From: an uncultured Oscillibacter sp.
Lineage (GTDB): Bacteria; Bacillota; Clostridia; Oscillospirales; Oscillospiraceae
Length of the DNA: 7,850 bases
Direction of reading: 5' to 3'
NCBI GenBank assembly: GCA_910586735.1
Contig: CAJUJW010000094.1
Span: 1 to 7,850, forward strand
Of this stretch, positions 1 through 5,903 are shown in pieces (position 1 is the first letter of the stretch; every line of letters begins with the position of its first letter). The notes below the pieces were generated by a model. The model searched no databases. It was given only the letters and a program-made list of their open reading frames with translations, and was not told the origin of the DNA. The translations under genes were made by a program, and so were the position numbers.

Positions 1-336
1 GGCAGCATCAACATCTCGGAGGAGGTCATCGCCGCCATCGCCGTGGGCGCGGTCCGGGAGGTGGAGGGCGTCTCCGGGATGATGACCAATCTGGGCGGCA
101 GCGTCAGCGACCTGGTGAACAACCGGAAAAACGCCCAGAAGGGCGTCCGGGGCGTGAAGATCGACATGTCCGGCGCGGCGCTGGTTCTGGACCTGTATCT
201 GACCGTCCAGTACGGGCACCCCATCCCCGAGGTGGCGGGGAACGCCCAAAAGGCCGTGTCCTCCGCCGTGGAGGCCATGACCGGCTGCGCCGTGGAGGCG
301 GTGAACATCCACGTGGGCGGCGTGTCCCTGAATTGA
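1..336 (+). CDS. Asp23/Gls24 family envelope stress protein, 5'-truncated by window edge
   Basis: The frame is open from base 1 and ends with TGA at 334-336, giving 111 visible residues; the true start lies upstream. An in-frame GTG at 43 is internal, because residues before it (GSINISEEVIAAIA) already match the family. The visible part holds the Asp23 hallmarks: an 'I(S/A)EEVIAAIA...A..EVEGV' opening, a GV(R)GVKI strand, an alternating hydrophobic 'LVLDLYLTVQYGHPIPEVA' strand, and the closing 'AVEAVNIHVGGVSLN' strand (compare 'V..VNV.V.G' in the family). In Firmicutes these small proteins sit at the membrane, often through an AmaP partner, and are linked to cell-envelope homeostasis. No amaP follows; nusB begins 31 nt downstream. 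The Asp23-nusB order is common in Clostridia. The family call is secure, the specific role less so. Confidence 0.9.
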   Translation, partial: GSINISEEVIAAIAVGAVREVEGVSGMMTNLGGSVSDLVNNRKNAQKGVRGVKIDMSGAALVLDLYLTVQYGHPIPEVAGNAQKAVSSAVEAMTGCAVEAVNIHVGGVSLN

Positions 337-367
337 GAGCCCAACGAAAGATAAAGGACGGAAGACT

Positions 368-817
368 ATGGTACGGAACACCGCCCGGGAGATTGCCATC
401 CATCTCTCTTATGAACTGAGCTTTACCGACAAGACCGCGGAGGAGCTGCTGGACCGGCGGCTGACGGCGGAGTCCTTCTCCGAACTGGCGGAGGAGGACG
501 ACGTGTACCAGGAGGCCCCCAACGCCAAGCAGGCGGCCTATATCCGCCGTCTGGTCCGGGGCGTCGACGAGCACGGCGCGGAGCTGGACGGCTATATTGA
601 GAAATACGCCAAGGGCTGGAAGTTCTCCCGCATTCCCCTGGTGGCCTCCGCCATCATGCGGGTGGCCATGTACGAGGTGATGTACATGCCGGACGTACCC
701 GACGCCGCCGCCATCAACGAGGCGGTGGAAATCGCCAAAAAGTATGAGACACCGGAAACGGTGAAATTCATCAACGGCATCCTGGGCAGCTTCTCCCGGC
801 AGGAGCTCTCCCAATAA
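368..817 (+). CDS. nusB: Transcription antitermination factor NusB
   Basis: 149 aa, the usual NusB length. NusB pairs with NusE (ribosomal protein S10), binds boxA RNA and supports antitermination of rRNA operons. The all-helical fold is recognisable. There is an N-terminal helix 'REIAIHLSYEL' (about 7-17), a central 'GWKFSRIPLVASAIMRVAMYEV' block (about 83-104) and the conserved end 'AINEAVEIAKKY.TPETVKFINGILG' (about 114-139). ATG at 368 is chosen because AAAGGA (353-358) lies about 9 nt upstream and the family signature begins right after it. It lies 31 nt after the Asp23 gene, so the two are probably cotranscribed. The stop at 815-817 runs directly into the A-tract of a hairpin terminator, so transcription probably ends here rather than reading into xseA. 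Confidence 0.96.
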   Translation: MVRNTAREIAIHLSYELSFTDKTAEELLDRRLTAESFSELAEEDDVYQEAPNAKQAAYIRRLVRGVDEHGAELDGYIEKYAKGWKFSRIPLVASAIMRVAMYEVMYMPDVPDAAAINEAVEIAKKYETPETVKFINGILGSFSRQELSQ

Positions 818-866
818 AAACAGCAGAGCGGGCATGGCGCTTCGTCCATGTCCGGCTCTGCTTTTT
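816..866. terminator. Bidirectional rho-independent terminator between convergent genes
   Basis: A long stem pairs 822-837 (AGCAGAGCGGGCATGG) with 846-862 (CCATGTCCGGCTCTGCT) around an 8-nt loop, with one bulged C and one G-T wobble. It is followed by TTTTT (862-866) on the + strand and preceded by AAAAA (816-820), which is a U-tract when read on the - strand. It therefore fits as a terminator for nusB (+) and for the convergent 74-aa gene (-), whose stop is at 879-881. Confidence 0.9.
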
Positions 867-878
867 CCCGTTGCGCCG

Positions 879-1103
879 TCACGCGGGCCGGGACACGCTG
901 TCCGCCAGGCCCGCCCCGGTTTTGAGGCCCAGGGAGAAGGCCCGTATGGCGGCATACTCCAGGCATTTGTCCATGGAGGACCAGACGGCGGACGGCAGGG
1001 TGTTTCGCACCAGGTCGAAGTGGAACGCGTAGTCTCCTTTTTCCTCCGCGTCGATCTGGGGCCGGATGTAGTTGGCGTGGAGCCAGAGCATGAAGTCGGA
1101 CAT
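879..1103 (-). CDS. Small protein of unknown function, 74 aa, divergent from XRE repressor
   Basis: I do not recognise the family. The product starts MSDFMLWLHANYIRPQI and ends ...GLKTGAGLADSVSRPA. It is rich in aromatic residues (three F, three Y and two W in 74), looks helical, has no signal peptide and has one mid-protein Cys. It reads as a real gene: its own SD (AGGTGG, complement of 1109-1114) lies 5 nt before ATG at 1103-1101, a near-consensus sigma-A promoter sits upstream (1160-1188), and a terminator follows. A longer reading from ATG at 1139 adds 12 basic residues (MSRKYRKGKVVS). I rejected it because that codon lies only about 14 nt from the predicted transcript start and has no SD. 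The promoter region is covered by two operator copies, so the gene is probably repressed by the adjacent XRE protein. A phage-derived or toxin-like role is possible but unproven. Confidence 0.75.
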   Translation of the reverse strand: MSDFMLWLHANYIRPQIDAEEKGDYAFHFDLVRNTLPSAVWSSMDKCLEYAAIRAFSLGLKTGAGLADSVSRPA

Positions 1104-1134
1104 AGAAACCACCTTTCCTTTGCGATATTTGCGA

Positions 1135-1156
1135 GACATGAAATGTATTTCGTGTC
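1135..1156. promoter_or_regulatory. Operator copy 1 (near-perfect inverted repeat), probable XRE binding site
   Basis: Arms GACATGAAAT (1135-1144) and ATTTCGTGTC (1147-1156) are reverse complements at 9 of 10 positions around a central GT. The site covers the predicted start point of the - strand gene and the -35 region of the + strand promoter. Binding by the adjacent repressor is inferred from position and symmetry. Confidence 0.75.
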
Positions 1157-1167
1157 CGTAGTATAAC
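1139..1167 (+). promoter_or_regulatory. Probable weak promoter for xre-xseA-xseB-ispA
   Basis: TATAAC at 1162-1167 is a good -10 on the + strand. It shares the bases TATA with the - strand -10. The hexamer 17 nt upstream (1139-1144, TGAAAT) is a poor -35. A second candidate is TTGCGA (1120-1125) with TGTATT (1144-1149) at an 18-nt spacing, each 4 of 6. Either start would lie upstream of the xre SD (AAGGAG, 1187-1192), and either would overlap an operator copy, which fits autoregulation. Confidence 0.5.
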
Positions 1168-1188
1168 CTGAAATGCGTTTCGTGTCAA
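1160..1188 (-). promoter_or_regulatory. Strong sigma-A promoter for the 74-aa gene
   Basis: On the - strand, TTGACA (complement of 1183-1188) and TATACT (complement of 1160-1165) are separated by exactly 17 nt. The -35 is a perfect consensus match and the -10 is 5 of 6. The predicted start is near 1153, about 50 nt before the start codon. The right operator fills the spacer and the left operator covers the start point, an arrangement suited to tight repression. Confidence 0.85.
1165..1186. promoter_or_regulatory. Operator copy 2 (degenerate left arm), probable XRE binding site
   Basis: This 22-bp site matches copy 1 at 18 of 22 positions, including the shared core TGAAATG..TTTCGTGTC. Its own symmetry is weaker: arms AACCTGAAAT and GTTTCGTGTC agree at 6 of 10. 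It lies in the spacer of the - strand promoter and just downstream of the + strand -10. The centres of the two copies are exactly 30 bp apart, close to three helical turns, so bound dimers would lie on nearly the same face of the DNA. Confidence 0.7.
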
Positions 1189-1197
1189 GGAGTTATC

Positions 1198-1404
1198 ATG
1201 GAGTTTTCGGAAAGATTACGGGCCTTACGGGCCGAGAGGCAGGAGACCCAGGTCCAGGTTGCGGCGGCGGTCGGAATCACAGCCCGTCAATATCAGGGCC
1301 TTGAAGGCGGAACCAGCGTACCGAATTTTTACAATCTCTGCGCCCTGGCGGACCACTTCGGCGTCAGCCTGGACTACCTGGCGGGGCGCAGCGACGAGAG
1401 GTGA
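1198..1404 (+). CDS. XRE-family (Cro/CI-like) transcriptional repressor, 68 aa
   Basis: A single-domain helix-turn-helix protein. The lambda-repressor fold is visible from 'FSERLRALRAERQETQVQVAAAVGITARQYQGLEGGTSVPNFYNLCALADHFGVSLDYLAGRSDER', with the HTH at about residues 17-38 and the typical XRE tail 'GVSLDYLAGRSD'. There is no sensor, dimerisation or protease domain, so it resembles a minimal Cro-like or antitoxin-like regulator. ATG at 1198 is supported by AAGGAG (1187-1192) 5 nt upstream. It faces the 74-aa gene across 94 bp holding two operator copies, and its stop is 3 nt before the xseA start, with the xseA SD inside its last codons. It therefore probably autoregulates, represses its divergent partner, and is cotranscribed with xseA. 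XRE membership is secure; the targets are inferred. Confidence 0.92.
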   Translation: MEFSERLRALRAERQETQVQVAAAVGITARQYQGLEGGTSVPNFYNLCALADHFGVSLDYLAGRSDER

Positions 1405-1407
1405 GCG

Positions 1408-2640
1408 ATGGAGCGGCACATTTTCGGCGTGGCCGAGGTCAACCAGCTGGTGAAGCTCCTGCTGGACGGCGAGCCCATGCTCCAGGACGTGTACGTCCGG
1501 GGCGAGCTCTCCAATTATAAAATGTATCCCTCCGGGCACCACTACTTCACCCTCAAGGACCCGGAGGGGGCCCTGCGGTGCGTCATGTTCCGGGGACAGG
1601 CTTCCCGCCTGCGCTTCCGCCCGGAGAACGGCATGAAGGTCATTGCCCAGGGGCGGATCACCGTCTTCCCCCGGGACGGGGCCTATCAGCTCTACTGCAA
1701 CGCCCTGACCCCTGAGGGGGCGGGGGACCTGGCGGTTGCCTTCGAGCAGCTCAAGGCCAAGCTCTACGCCGAGGGTCTCTTCGACCCGGCCCGCAAAAAG
1801 CCCCTGCCGCCCTATCCGGAGAAAATCGCCGTCATCACCTCCTCCGCCGGGGCGGCGGTCCACGACATGATCCGCATCCTGCGGCGGCGTTACCCCTTGG
1901 CGAAGGTAATTCTCCTGCCCGTCCGGGTCCAGGGCCCCGAGGCCCCGCCGGAAATCGCGGGGGCCATCCGCTACGCCAACAAGTGGCGGGTGGGGGACGT
2001 GATCATCACGGGCCGGGGCGGCGGGTCCATAGAGGACCTCTGGGCTTTCAACGACGAGCGGGTGGCCAGGGCCATATACAACTCCGAGCTGCCCGTCATC
2101 TCCGCTGTGGGCCACGAGCCGGACGTGACCATCGCCGATTTCGTGGCGGATGCCCGGGCCTCCACGCCCTCCAACGCGGCGGAAATCGCCGTGCCGGACC
2201 GGGAGGCCCTGGGGCAGTGGCTGGAGGGCGCGGCCTCCCGCCTGGGGAGGAGCGAGACCGCCCGCCTGGCGGCCCTCCGGCAGCGGCTGAACGCGCTGGC
2301 GGAAAAGCGGGTCCTCCGGGACCAGATGGCCTACGTCCAGGATAAGCGCATGGAACTGCTCCACGTCCAGCAGCGCCTGGGGGACCTGTCCGCGGGTCTT
2401 GTGGGCGAAAAGCGGCGGCGTCTCTCGGTTCTGGGGGCGTCGCTGGACGCCATGAGCCCGCTGAAGGTCCTGGGCCGGGGGTACGCCATGGTCCGGGGGC
2501 CGGGTGGCGGCGTTCTGCGTACCTGGCGGGACGCCCGGGCCGGGGACCGGGTGGCGGTGACCCTGGGAGAGGGGGGCCTCCTCTGTACGGTGGAGGAATC
2601 CTATGAAAAGGAGAGAGTGGCATGCCCGGAAAAAAGTTGA
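1408..2640 (+). CDS. xseA: Exodeoxyribonuclease VII large subunit
   Basis: 410 aa, at the usual length for Gram-positive XseA. With several XseB copies it forms cytosolic exonuclease VII, which degrades single-stranded DNA from both ends. An N-terminal OB-fold spans about 5-100 ('VYVRGELSNYK...GHHYFTLKD', then 'GMKVIAQGRITVFPRDGAYQLYC'). The catalytic domain follows, with 'PEKIAVITSSAGAAVHDMI' (137-155), the key 'GRGGGSIEDLWAFNDE' block (202-217) and 'SAVGHEPDVTIADFVAD.RASTPS.AAE' (232-259). A helical XseB-binding region (about 265-345) precedes the conserved 'SPLKVLGRGYA' (350-360). ATG at 1408 is chosen for the SD AGAGG (1397-1401) in the end of xre. The gene overlaps xseB by 19 nt. It lacks a nearby promoter of its own and appears to depend on the XRE cassette. 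Confidence 0.97.
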   Translation: MERHIFGVAEVNQLVKLLLDGEPMLQDVYVRGELSNYKMYPSGHHYFTLKDPEGALRCVMFRGQASRLRFRPENGMKVIAQGRITVFPRDGAYQLYCNALTPEGAGDLAVAFEQLKAKLYAEGLFDPARKKPLPPYPEKIAVITSSAGAAVHDMIRILRRRYPLAKVILLPVRVQGPEAPPEIAGAIRYANKWRVGDVIITGRGGGSIEDLWAFNDERVARAIYNSELPVISAVGHEPDVTIADFVADARASTPSNAAEIAVPDREALGQWLEGAASRLGRSETARLAALRQRLNALAEKRVLRDQMAYVQDKRMELLHVQQRLGDLSAGLVGEKRRRLSVLGASLDAMSPLKVLGRGYAMVRGPGGGVLRTWRDARAGDRVAVTLGEGGLLCTVEESYEKERVACPEKS

Positions 2641-2861
2641 CGTTTGAGCAGCAGATCGCCCGCCTGGAGGAGATTGTCTCCGCCCTGGAGCAGGGGGACG
2701 TACAGCTGGCGGATTCCCTGGCCCTTTTTGAGGAGGGGACGAAGCTGGCTGCCGCCTGTGCCAAGCAGCTGGACCAGGCGGAACAGCAGGTAGTAAAGCT
2801 GATGAAGGGCCCCGACGGCGCGCCGGTGGAGCTGCCCTTTGAGAGTACGGAGGAGGTTTGA
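2622..2861 (+). CDS. xseB: Exodeoxyribonuclease VII small subunit
   Basis: 79 aa, the usual size. The protein is two helices with the family signature 'LTFEQQIARLEEIVSALEQGDVQLADSLALFEEGTKLAAACAKQLDQAEQQV' (residues 6-57), which packs along the XseA coiled coil and is needed for exonuclease VII activity. The C-terminal tail (about 58-79) is acidic and probably disordered. ATG at 2622 has AAGGAG about 8 nt upstream and lies inside the 3' end of xseA, which ends at 2640. This 19-nt overlap implies coupled translation and balanced subunit supply. The SD of the next gene, ispA, is formed by the last codons of xseB. Confidence 0.96.
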   Translation: MPGKKLTFEQQIARLEEIVSALEQGDVQLADSLALFEEGTKLAAACAKQLDQAEQQVVKLMKGPDGAPVELPFESTEEV

Positions 2862-2865
2862 GCCC

Positions 2866-3762
2866 ATGGAGTTCCAGCGGGAGTTGGAGGAGGCCAGGCA
2901 GCTGGCCGAGGCCCGGCTGCGGGTGTTTTTTCCCGGCGGCGGGCTGGAGGAGGCCATGCGGTACAGCCTCCTGGCCGGGGGCAAGCGGGTCCGGCCCATT
3001 TTGACCATGAAGTTCTGCGAGGCGGCGGGGGGAACCCTGGAGGAGGCCCTGGACTTCGGCTGCGGCGTGGAGATGCTGCACACCTATTCCCTCATCCACG
3101 ACGACCTGCCCTGCATGGACAACGACGACCTGCGCCGGGGGATGCCCACGAACCACAAGCGGTTCGGCGAGTGCGTGGCCACCCTGGCGGGGGACGCCCT
3201 CCAGGCGGCGGCGTTTCAGACGGTGCTGTCGGCGGAGGGGGACTGGCGGCACGGCGGTTCCGCCGCCGTGGTCCTGGCGGCCAGAATCCTGGCGGAGGCC
3301 GCCGGTGCGGCGGGCATGTGCGGCGGGCAGTATTGGGACACCCTGGGGAACGGAAGCCCCCGCACCGCCGGGAGCCTGACGGAAATCAACGACAAGAAGA
3401 CCGGGGCCCTCCTCCGGGCGGCGTGCATGATGGGGGTCTGCGCCTCCATGGGCCGCCGGGCCGTGGACGAGGGCTGCATGGACGCCGCCAGGGACTACGC
3501 CACCAACCTGGGCCTGGCCTTCCAGATTCGGGACGACATTCTGGACGCCGTCTCCACCGCCGAGGAGCTGGGCAAGCCCATCGGGTCCGATGCGGCGAAT
3601 CAGAAGGCCACCTACGTAACCCTTCTGGGAGTGAAGGGCTGCGAGGCGCTGGTGCTGGACTACACCGCCCGGGCCAAGGGGGCGCTGGACTCCGGCCGCT
3701 GGCCGGGGGGAACGGCCTTTCTGGAGGCCCTTGCGGACAGCCTGGCCGTCCGCAAGAGCTGA
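2866..3762 (+). CDS. ispA: Polyprenyl synthetase, geranyl/farnesyl diphosphate synthase type
   Basis: 298 aa. It condenses IPP with DMAPP and GPP to make FPP, the precursor of undecaprenyl phosphate and other isoprenoids, in the cytosol. Seen in sequence: 'LLAGGKRVRPIL' (36-46), the first Asp-rich motif 'DDLPCMDNDDLRRG' (79-92), 'KTGALLRAA' (178-186) and the second Asp-rich motif 'RDDILD' (222-227), then 'GKP.GSDA.NQKATYVTLLG'. The 'HTYSLIHDDLP.MDNDD' arrangement is that of bacterial FPP synthases rather than long-chain enzymes. ATG at 2866 is preferred: GGAGGAGG (2849-2856) sits 9 nt upstream and family members begin here. An upstream TTG at 2839 lies inside xseB. The usual clostridial neighbour dxs does not follow; a MurR/RpiR regulator lies 44 nt downstream. 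Confidence 0.95.
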   Translation: MEFQRELEEARQLAEARLRVFFPGGGLEEAMRYSLLAGGKRVRPILTMKFCEAAGGTLEEALDFGCGVEMLHTYSLIHDDLPCMDNDDLRRGMPTNHKRFGECVATLAGDALQAAAFQTVLSAEGDWRHGGSAAVVLAARILAEAAGAAGMCGGQYWDTLGNGSPRTAGSLTEINDKKTGALLRAACMMGVCASMGRRAVDEGCMDAARDYATNLGLAFQIRDDILDAVSTAEELGKPIGSDAANQKATYVTLLGVKGCEALVLDYTARAKGALDSGRWPGGTAFLEALADSLAVRKS

Positions 3763-3806
3763 GAGATTCAGTATTCCTGGAAAAATTGATTCCGGGGGGA
3801 GAAGAA

Positions 3807-4667
3807 GTGGCAAAGAACATTTTACATTGCCTGGAGCGGGGCATGGGGGGGTTTTCCAAGGGACAGAAGCGCATCGCCGCCTACATCCTGGAGAACTACG
3901 ACAAGGCGGCCTTTATGACCGCCAGCCGCCTGGGACTGCTGGCGGGGGTCAGCGAGTCCACGGTGGTGCGTTTCGCCTCCGAGCTGGGCTATGACGGCTA
4001 TCCCAGCATGCAGCGGGCCTTGCAGGACATGATCCGCAGCCGCCTGACCTCTACCCAGCGCATCCAGGCGGCGGGGGACATGTATCAAAACGTGCTGCCG
4101 GCGGTGATCCAGTCCGACATCGACAAGCTGCGCCAGATGCTGGGCCGCTCCAATCAGGGCGAGTTCGACAAGGTGGTGGACAAGATTGCCTCCAGCCGCC
4201 ATGTCTACATTCTGGGGGTCCGGTCCTCCTCCTTCGTGGCGGGCTACCTCCACTTTTACATGCACCTTCTCACGGAGAACGTGACGCTGATCCAGTCCAA
4301 CGCGGCGGGGGAGATGTTCGAGCAGATGATCCGCATGGGGCCCGGGGACGTGCTGATTGCCATCAGCTTCCCCCGGTACTCCAAGGTCACCATCAACACG
4401 GTGAAGTTCGCCAGGGACCGGGGGGCGGAAATCGTGGCCATTACGGACAATGAGCTGTCCCCGGTGTATCAGCTCTCCGGGGCGGCCCTCCTGGCCCCCT
4501 GCGAGATGATCTCCTTTGTGGACTCCATGGTGGCCCCGCTGTCTCTGATCAACGCGCTGCTGGTGGCGCTGTCCAACCGGTTCGGGGCCGATGTCTCCGC
4601 CACCTTCGCCGAGCTGGAGAACATCTGGAACGAGTACGGTGTGTTTGGAAAGATGGACGATGAGTAA
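3807..4667 (+). CDS. MurR/RpiR family transcriptional regulator
   Basis: 286 aa, the usual length. An N-terminal HTH_6 domain covers about 1-80: 'FSKGQKRIAAYILENYDKAAFMTASRLGLLAGVSESTVVRFASELGYDGYPSMQRAL', with the recognition helix near 49-60. It is joined to a SIS sugar-phosphate-binding domain (about 125-260: 'HVYILGVRSSSFVAGYLHFYM', then 'GDVLIAISFPRYSKVTINTVKFARDRGAEIVAITD'). Family members usually sense sugar phosphates; the ligand here cannot be read from sequence. GTG at 3807 is chosen because GGGGGAG (3795-3801) lies just upstream and the protein then begins as in the family. The frame stays open further upstream, so TTG at 3786 or ATG at 3843 are possible alternatives. It overlaps the following flavoprotein gene by 8 nt (ATGAGTAA), which suggests a common function or shared expression. 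No dedicated target operon is visible. Confidence 0.93.
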   Translation: MAKNILHCLERGMGGFSKGQKRIAAYILENYDKAAFMTASRLGLLAGVSESTVVRFASELGYDGYPSMQRALQDMIRSRLTSTQRIQAAGDMYQNVLPAVIQSDIDKLRQMLGRSNQGEFDKVVDKIASSRHVYILGVRSSSFVAGYLHFYMHLLTENVTLIQSNAAGEMFEQMIRMGPGDVLIAISFPRYSKVTINTVKFARDRGAEIVAITDNELSPVYQLSGAALLAPCEMISFVDSMVAPLSLINALLVALSNRFGADVSATFAELENIWNEYGVFGKMDDE

Positions 4668-5889
4668 GGCGGTTGTGGTGATCGGCGGCGGGGCCGCCGG
4701 GATGATGGCCGCCATATCGGCGGCGGAACGGGGGGCTTCCGTGACACTGCTGGAGCCCAACGAGCGGCTGGGGAAAAAGCTGAACATCACCGGGAAGGGC
4801 CGGTGCAACCTGACCAACAACGCGGGGCTGGAGGAGCTCCTGGTCAACGTGCCCCGGAACGGGAAGTTTCTCTACAGCGCCTTTTCCCGCTTCGGCGCCC
4901 AGGACGCCATGGCCTTTTTCGAGGACCTGGGCGTCTCGCTGAAGACCGAGCGGGGGAACCGGGTGTTCCCCGTGTCGGACCGGGCCTTTGATGTCAGCGC
5001 CGCCCTGGAGCGGCAGCTGAAAAAACTGCGGGTCCGCGTCGTCCGGGACCGGGCAAGGTCCCTGGAAATTGAGGACGGGGTGGTCCGGGGCGTCGCCGGG
5101 GAGGCGGGCCGCTATCCGGCGAAGGCCGTGATTCTGGCCACCGGCGGGGTGTCCTATCCCGCTACCGGCTCCACCGGGGAGGGCCACCGCATGGCGGCGG
5201 AGGCCGGGCACGAGGTGACGCCCCTCCGGGGGTCCCTGGTGCCCCTGCGGGACTTCGGCATCGGCAGAACCCTCCAGGGCCTGAGCCTGCGGAACGTGGG
5301 GCTGACGGTCTTCGAGAACAGCAAGAAGATTTACACGGACTTCGGCGAGCTGGTGTTCACCCACTTTGGCCTCAGCGGGCCGCTGATTCTCTCCGCCTCC
5401 GCCCACATGCGGCGGTTCGGAGAGCGGGCCTATCACCTGGAGATCGATTTGAAGCCCGCCCTGGACGAGCAGACCCTGGACCGGCGTCTGCTGTCGGATT
5501 TCGAGAAGTACAGCAACCACGATTTTTGCAACGCTCTGGACGACCTGCTGCCCAAAAAGCTGATCCCGGAGATTGTCCGGGCCTCGGAGATTGACCCCCG
5601 GCAGAAGGTCCATGACGTTACCAGAGAGCAGCGGCGGGGCCTGCTGCGGATTTTGAAGCATTTCCCCGTGGTCATCGCCGGGCCCTGCCCGGTGACGGAC
5701 GCCATCGTCACCTCCGGCGGCGTGAGGGTCCGGGAGATTGACCCGGCCTCCATGGCGTCGAAGCTGGTCCGGGGGCTGTACTTCGCCGGGGAGATCATCG
5801 ACGTGGACGCCTACACCGGGGGCTTCAATCTCCAGATCGCCTGGTCCACCGGGCGGGCCGCCGGGTTTTCCGCGGCCAACGAAGCATAG
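4660..5889 (+). CDS. NAD(P)/FAD-dependent oxidoreductase, BaiN/HI0933 (YhiN) family
   Basis: 409 aa, the typical family length. An N-terminal Rossmann FAD-binding motif 'VVVIGGGAAGMMAAISAAERG' (5-25) is followed by the family signatures 'GKKLNITGKGRCNLTN' (38-53), 'ATGGVSYPATGSTGEGHRMA' (160-179), 'FTHFGLSGPLIL' (233-244) and the C-terminal 'GLYFAGEIIDVDAYTGGFNLQIAWSTGRAAG' (372-402), which closes the flavin site. The ATG at 4660 is chosen because the dinucleotide motif begins within five residues; SD GGAAAG (4646-4651) lies 8 nt upstream. The family is widespread in Clostridia. One relative, BaiN, has been proposed to act in bile-acid 7-alpha-dehydroxylation, but most members have no proven substrate, so no bile-acid role should be read from this call. 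It overlaps the RpiR gene by 8 nt and precedes cmk by 14 nt. Confidence 0.93.
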   Translation: MSKAVVVIGGGAAGMMAAISAAERGASVTLLEPNERLGKKLNITGKGRCNLTNNAGLEELLVNVPRNGKFLYSAFSRFGAQDAMAFFEDLGVSLKTERGNRVFPVSDRAFDVSAALERQLKKLRVRVVRDRARSLEIEDGVVRGVAGEAGRYPAKAVILATGGVSYPATGSTGEGHRMAAEAGHEVTPLRGSLVPLRDFGIGRTLQGLSLRNVGLTVFENSKKIYTDFGELVFTHFGLSGPLILSASAHMRRFGERAYHLEIDLKPALDEQTLDRRLLSDFEKYSNHDFCNALDDLLPKKLIPEIVRASEIDPRQKVHDVTREQRRGLLRILKHFPVVIAGPCPVTDAIVTSGGVRVREIDPASMASKLVRGLYFAGEIIDVDAYTGGFNLQIAWSTGRAAGFSAANEA

Positions 5890-5903
5890 AGGAGGTTTCT
5901 CAA

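Noticed and set aside
104..955. Long - strand open frame across Asp23 and nusB
   Set aside because: Antisense shadow with no recognisable motif; it also crosses the terminator hairpin.
1119..1134. Direct repeat TTTGCGA at 1119-1125 and 1128-1134, near the SD of the 74-aa gene
   Set aside because: It is short and only loosely resembles the operator arm (ATTTCGTGTC). Not enough to call a third operator.
803..1516. Short direct repeat GAGCTCTCC at the nusB end (803-811) and in xseA (1503-1511), flanking the XRE cassette
   Set aside because: It was considered as an insertion target duplication. Both copies encode Glu-Leu-Ser in conserved protein positions and lie well inside genes, so coincidence is likelier.
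3171..3806. 5' extension of the MurR/RpiR frame through ispA
   Set aside because: The extra 212 residues are Gly/Arg/Pro-rich and unlike any domain, and they overlap ispA out of frame. The regulator family starts at GTG 3807.
1225..3813. An 862-codon open frame on the - strand, opposite xseA-xseB-ispA
   Set aside because: It is a GC-rich antisense shadow: Pro/Gly/Arg/His-rich low-complexity translation, no SD or family motif, and complete overlap with three well-supported genes.
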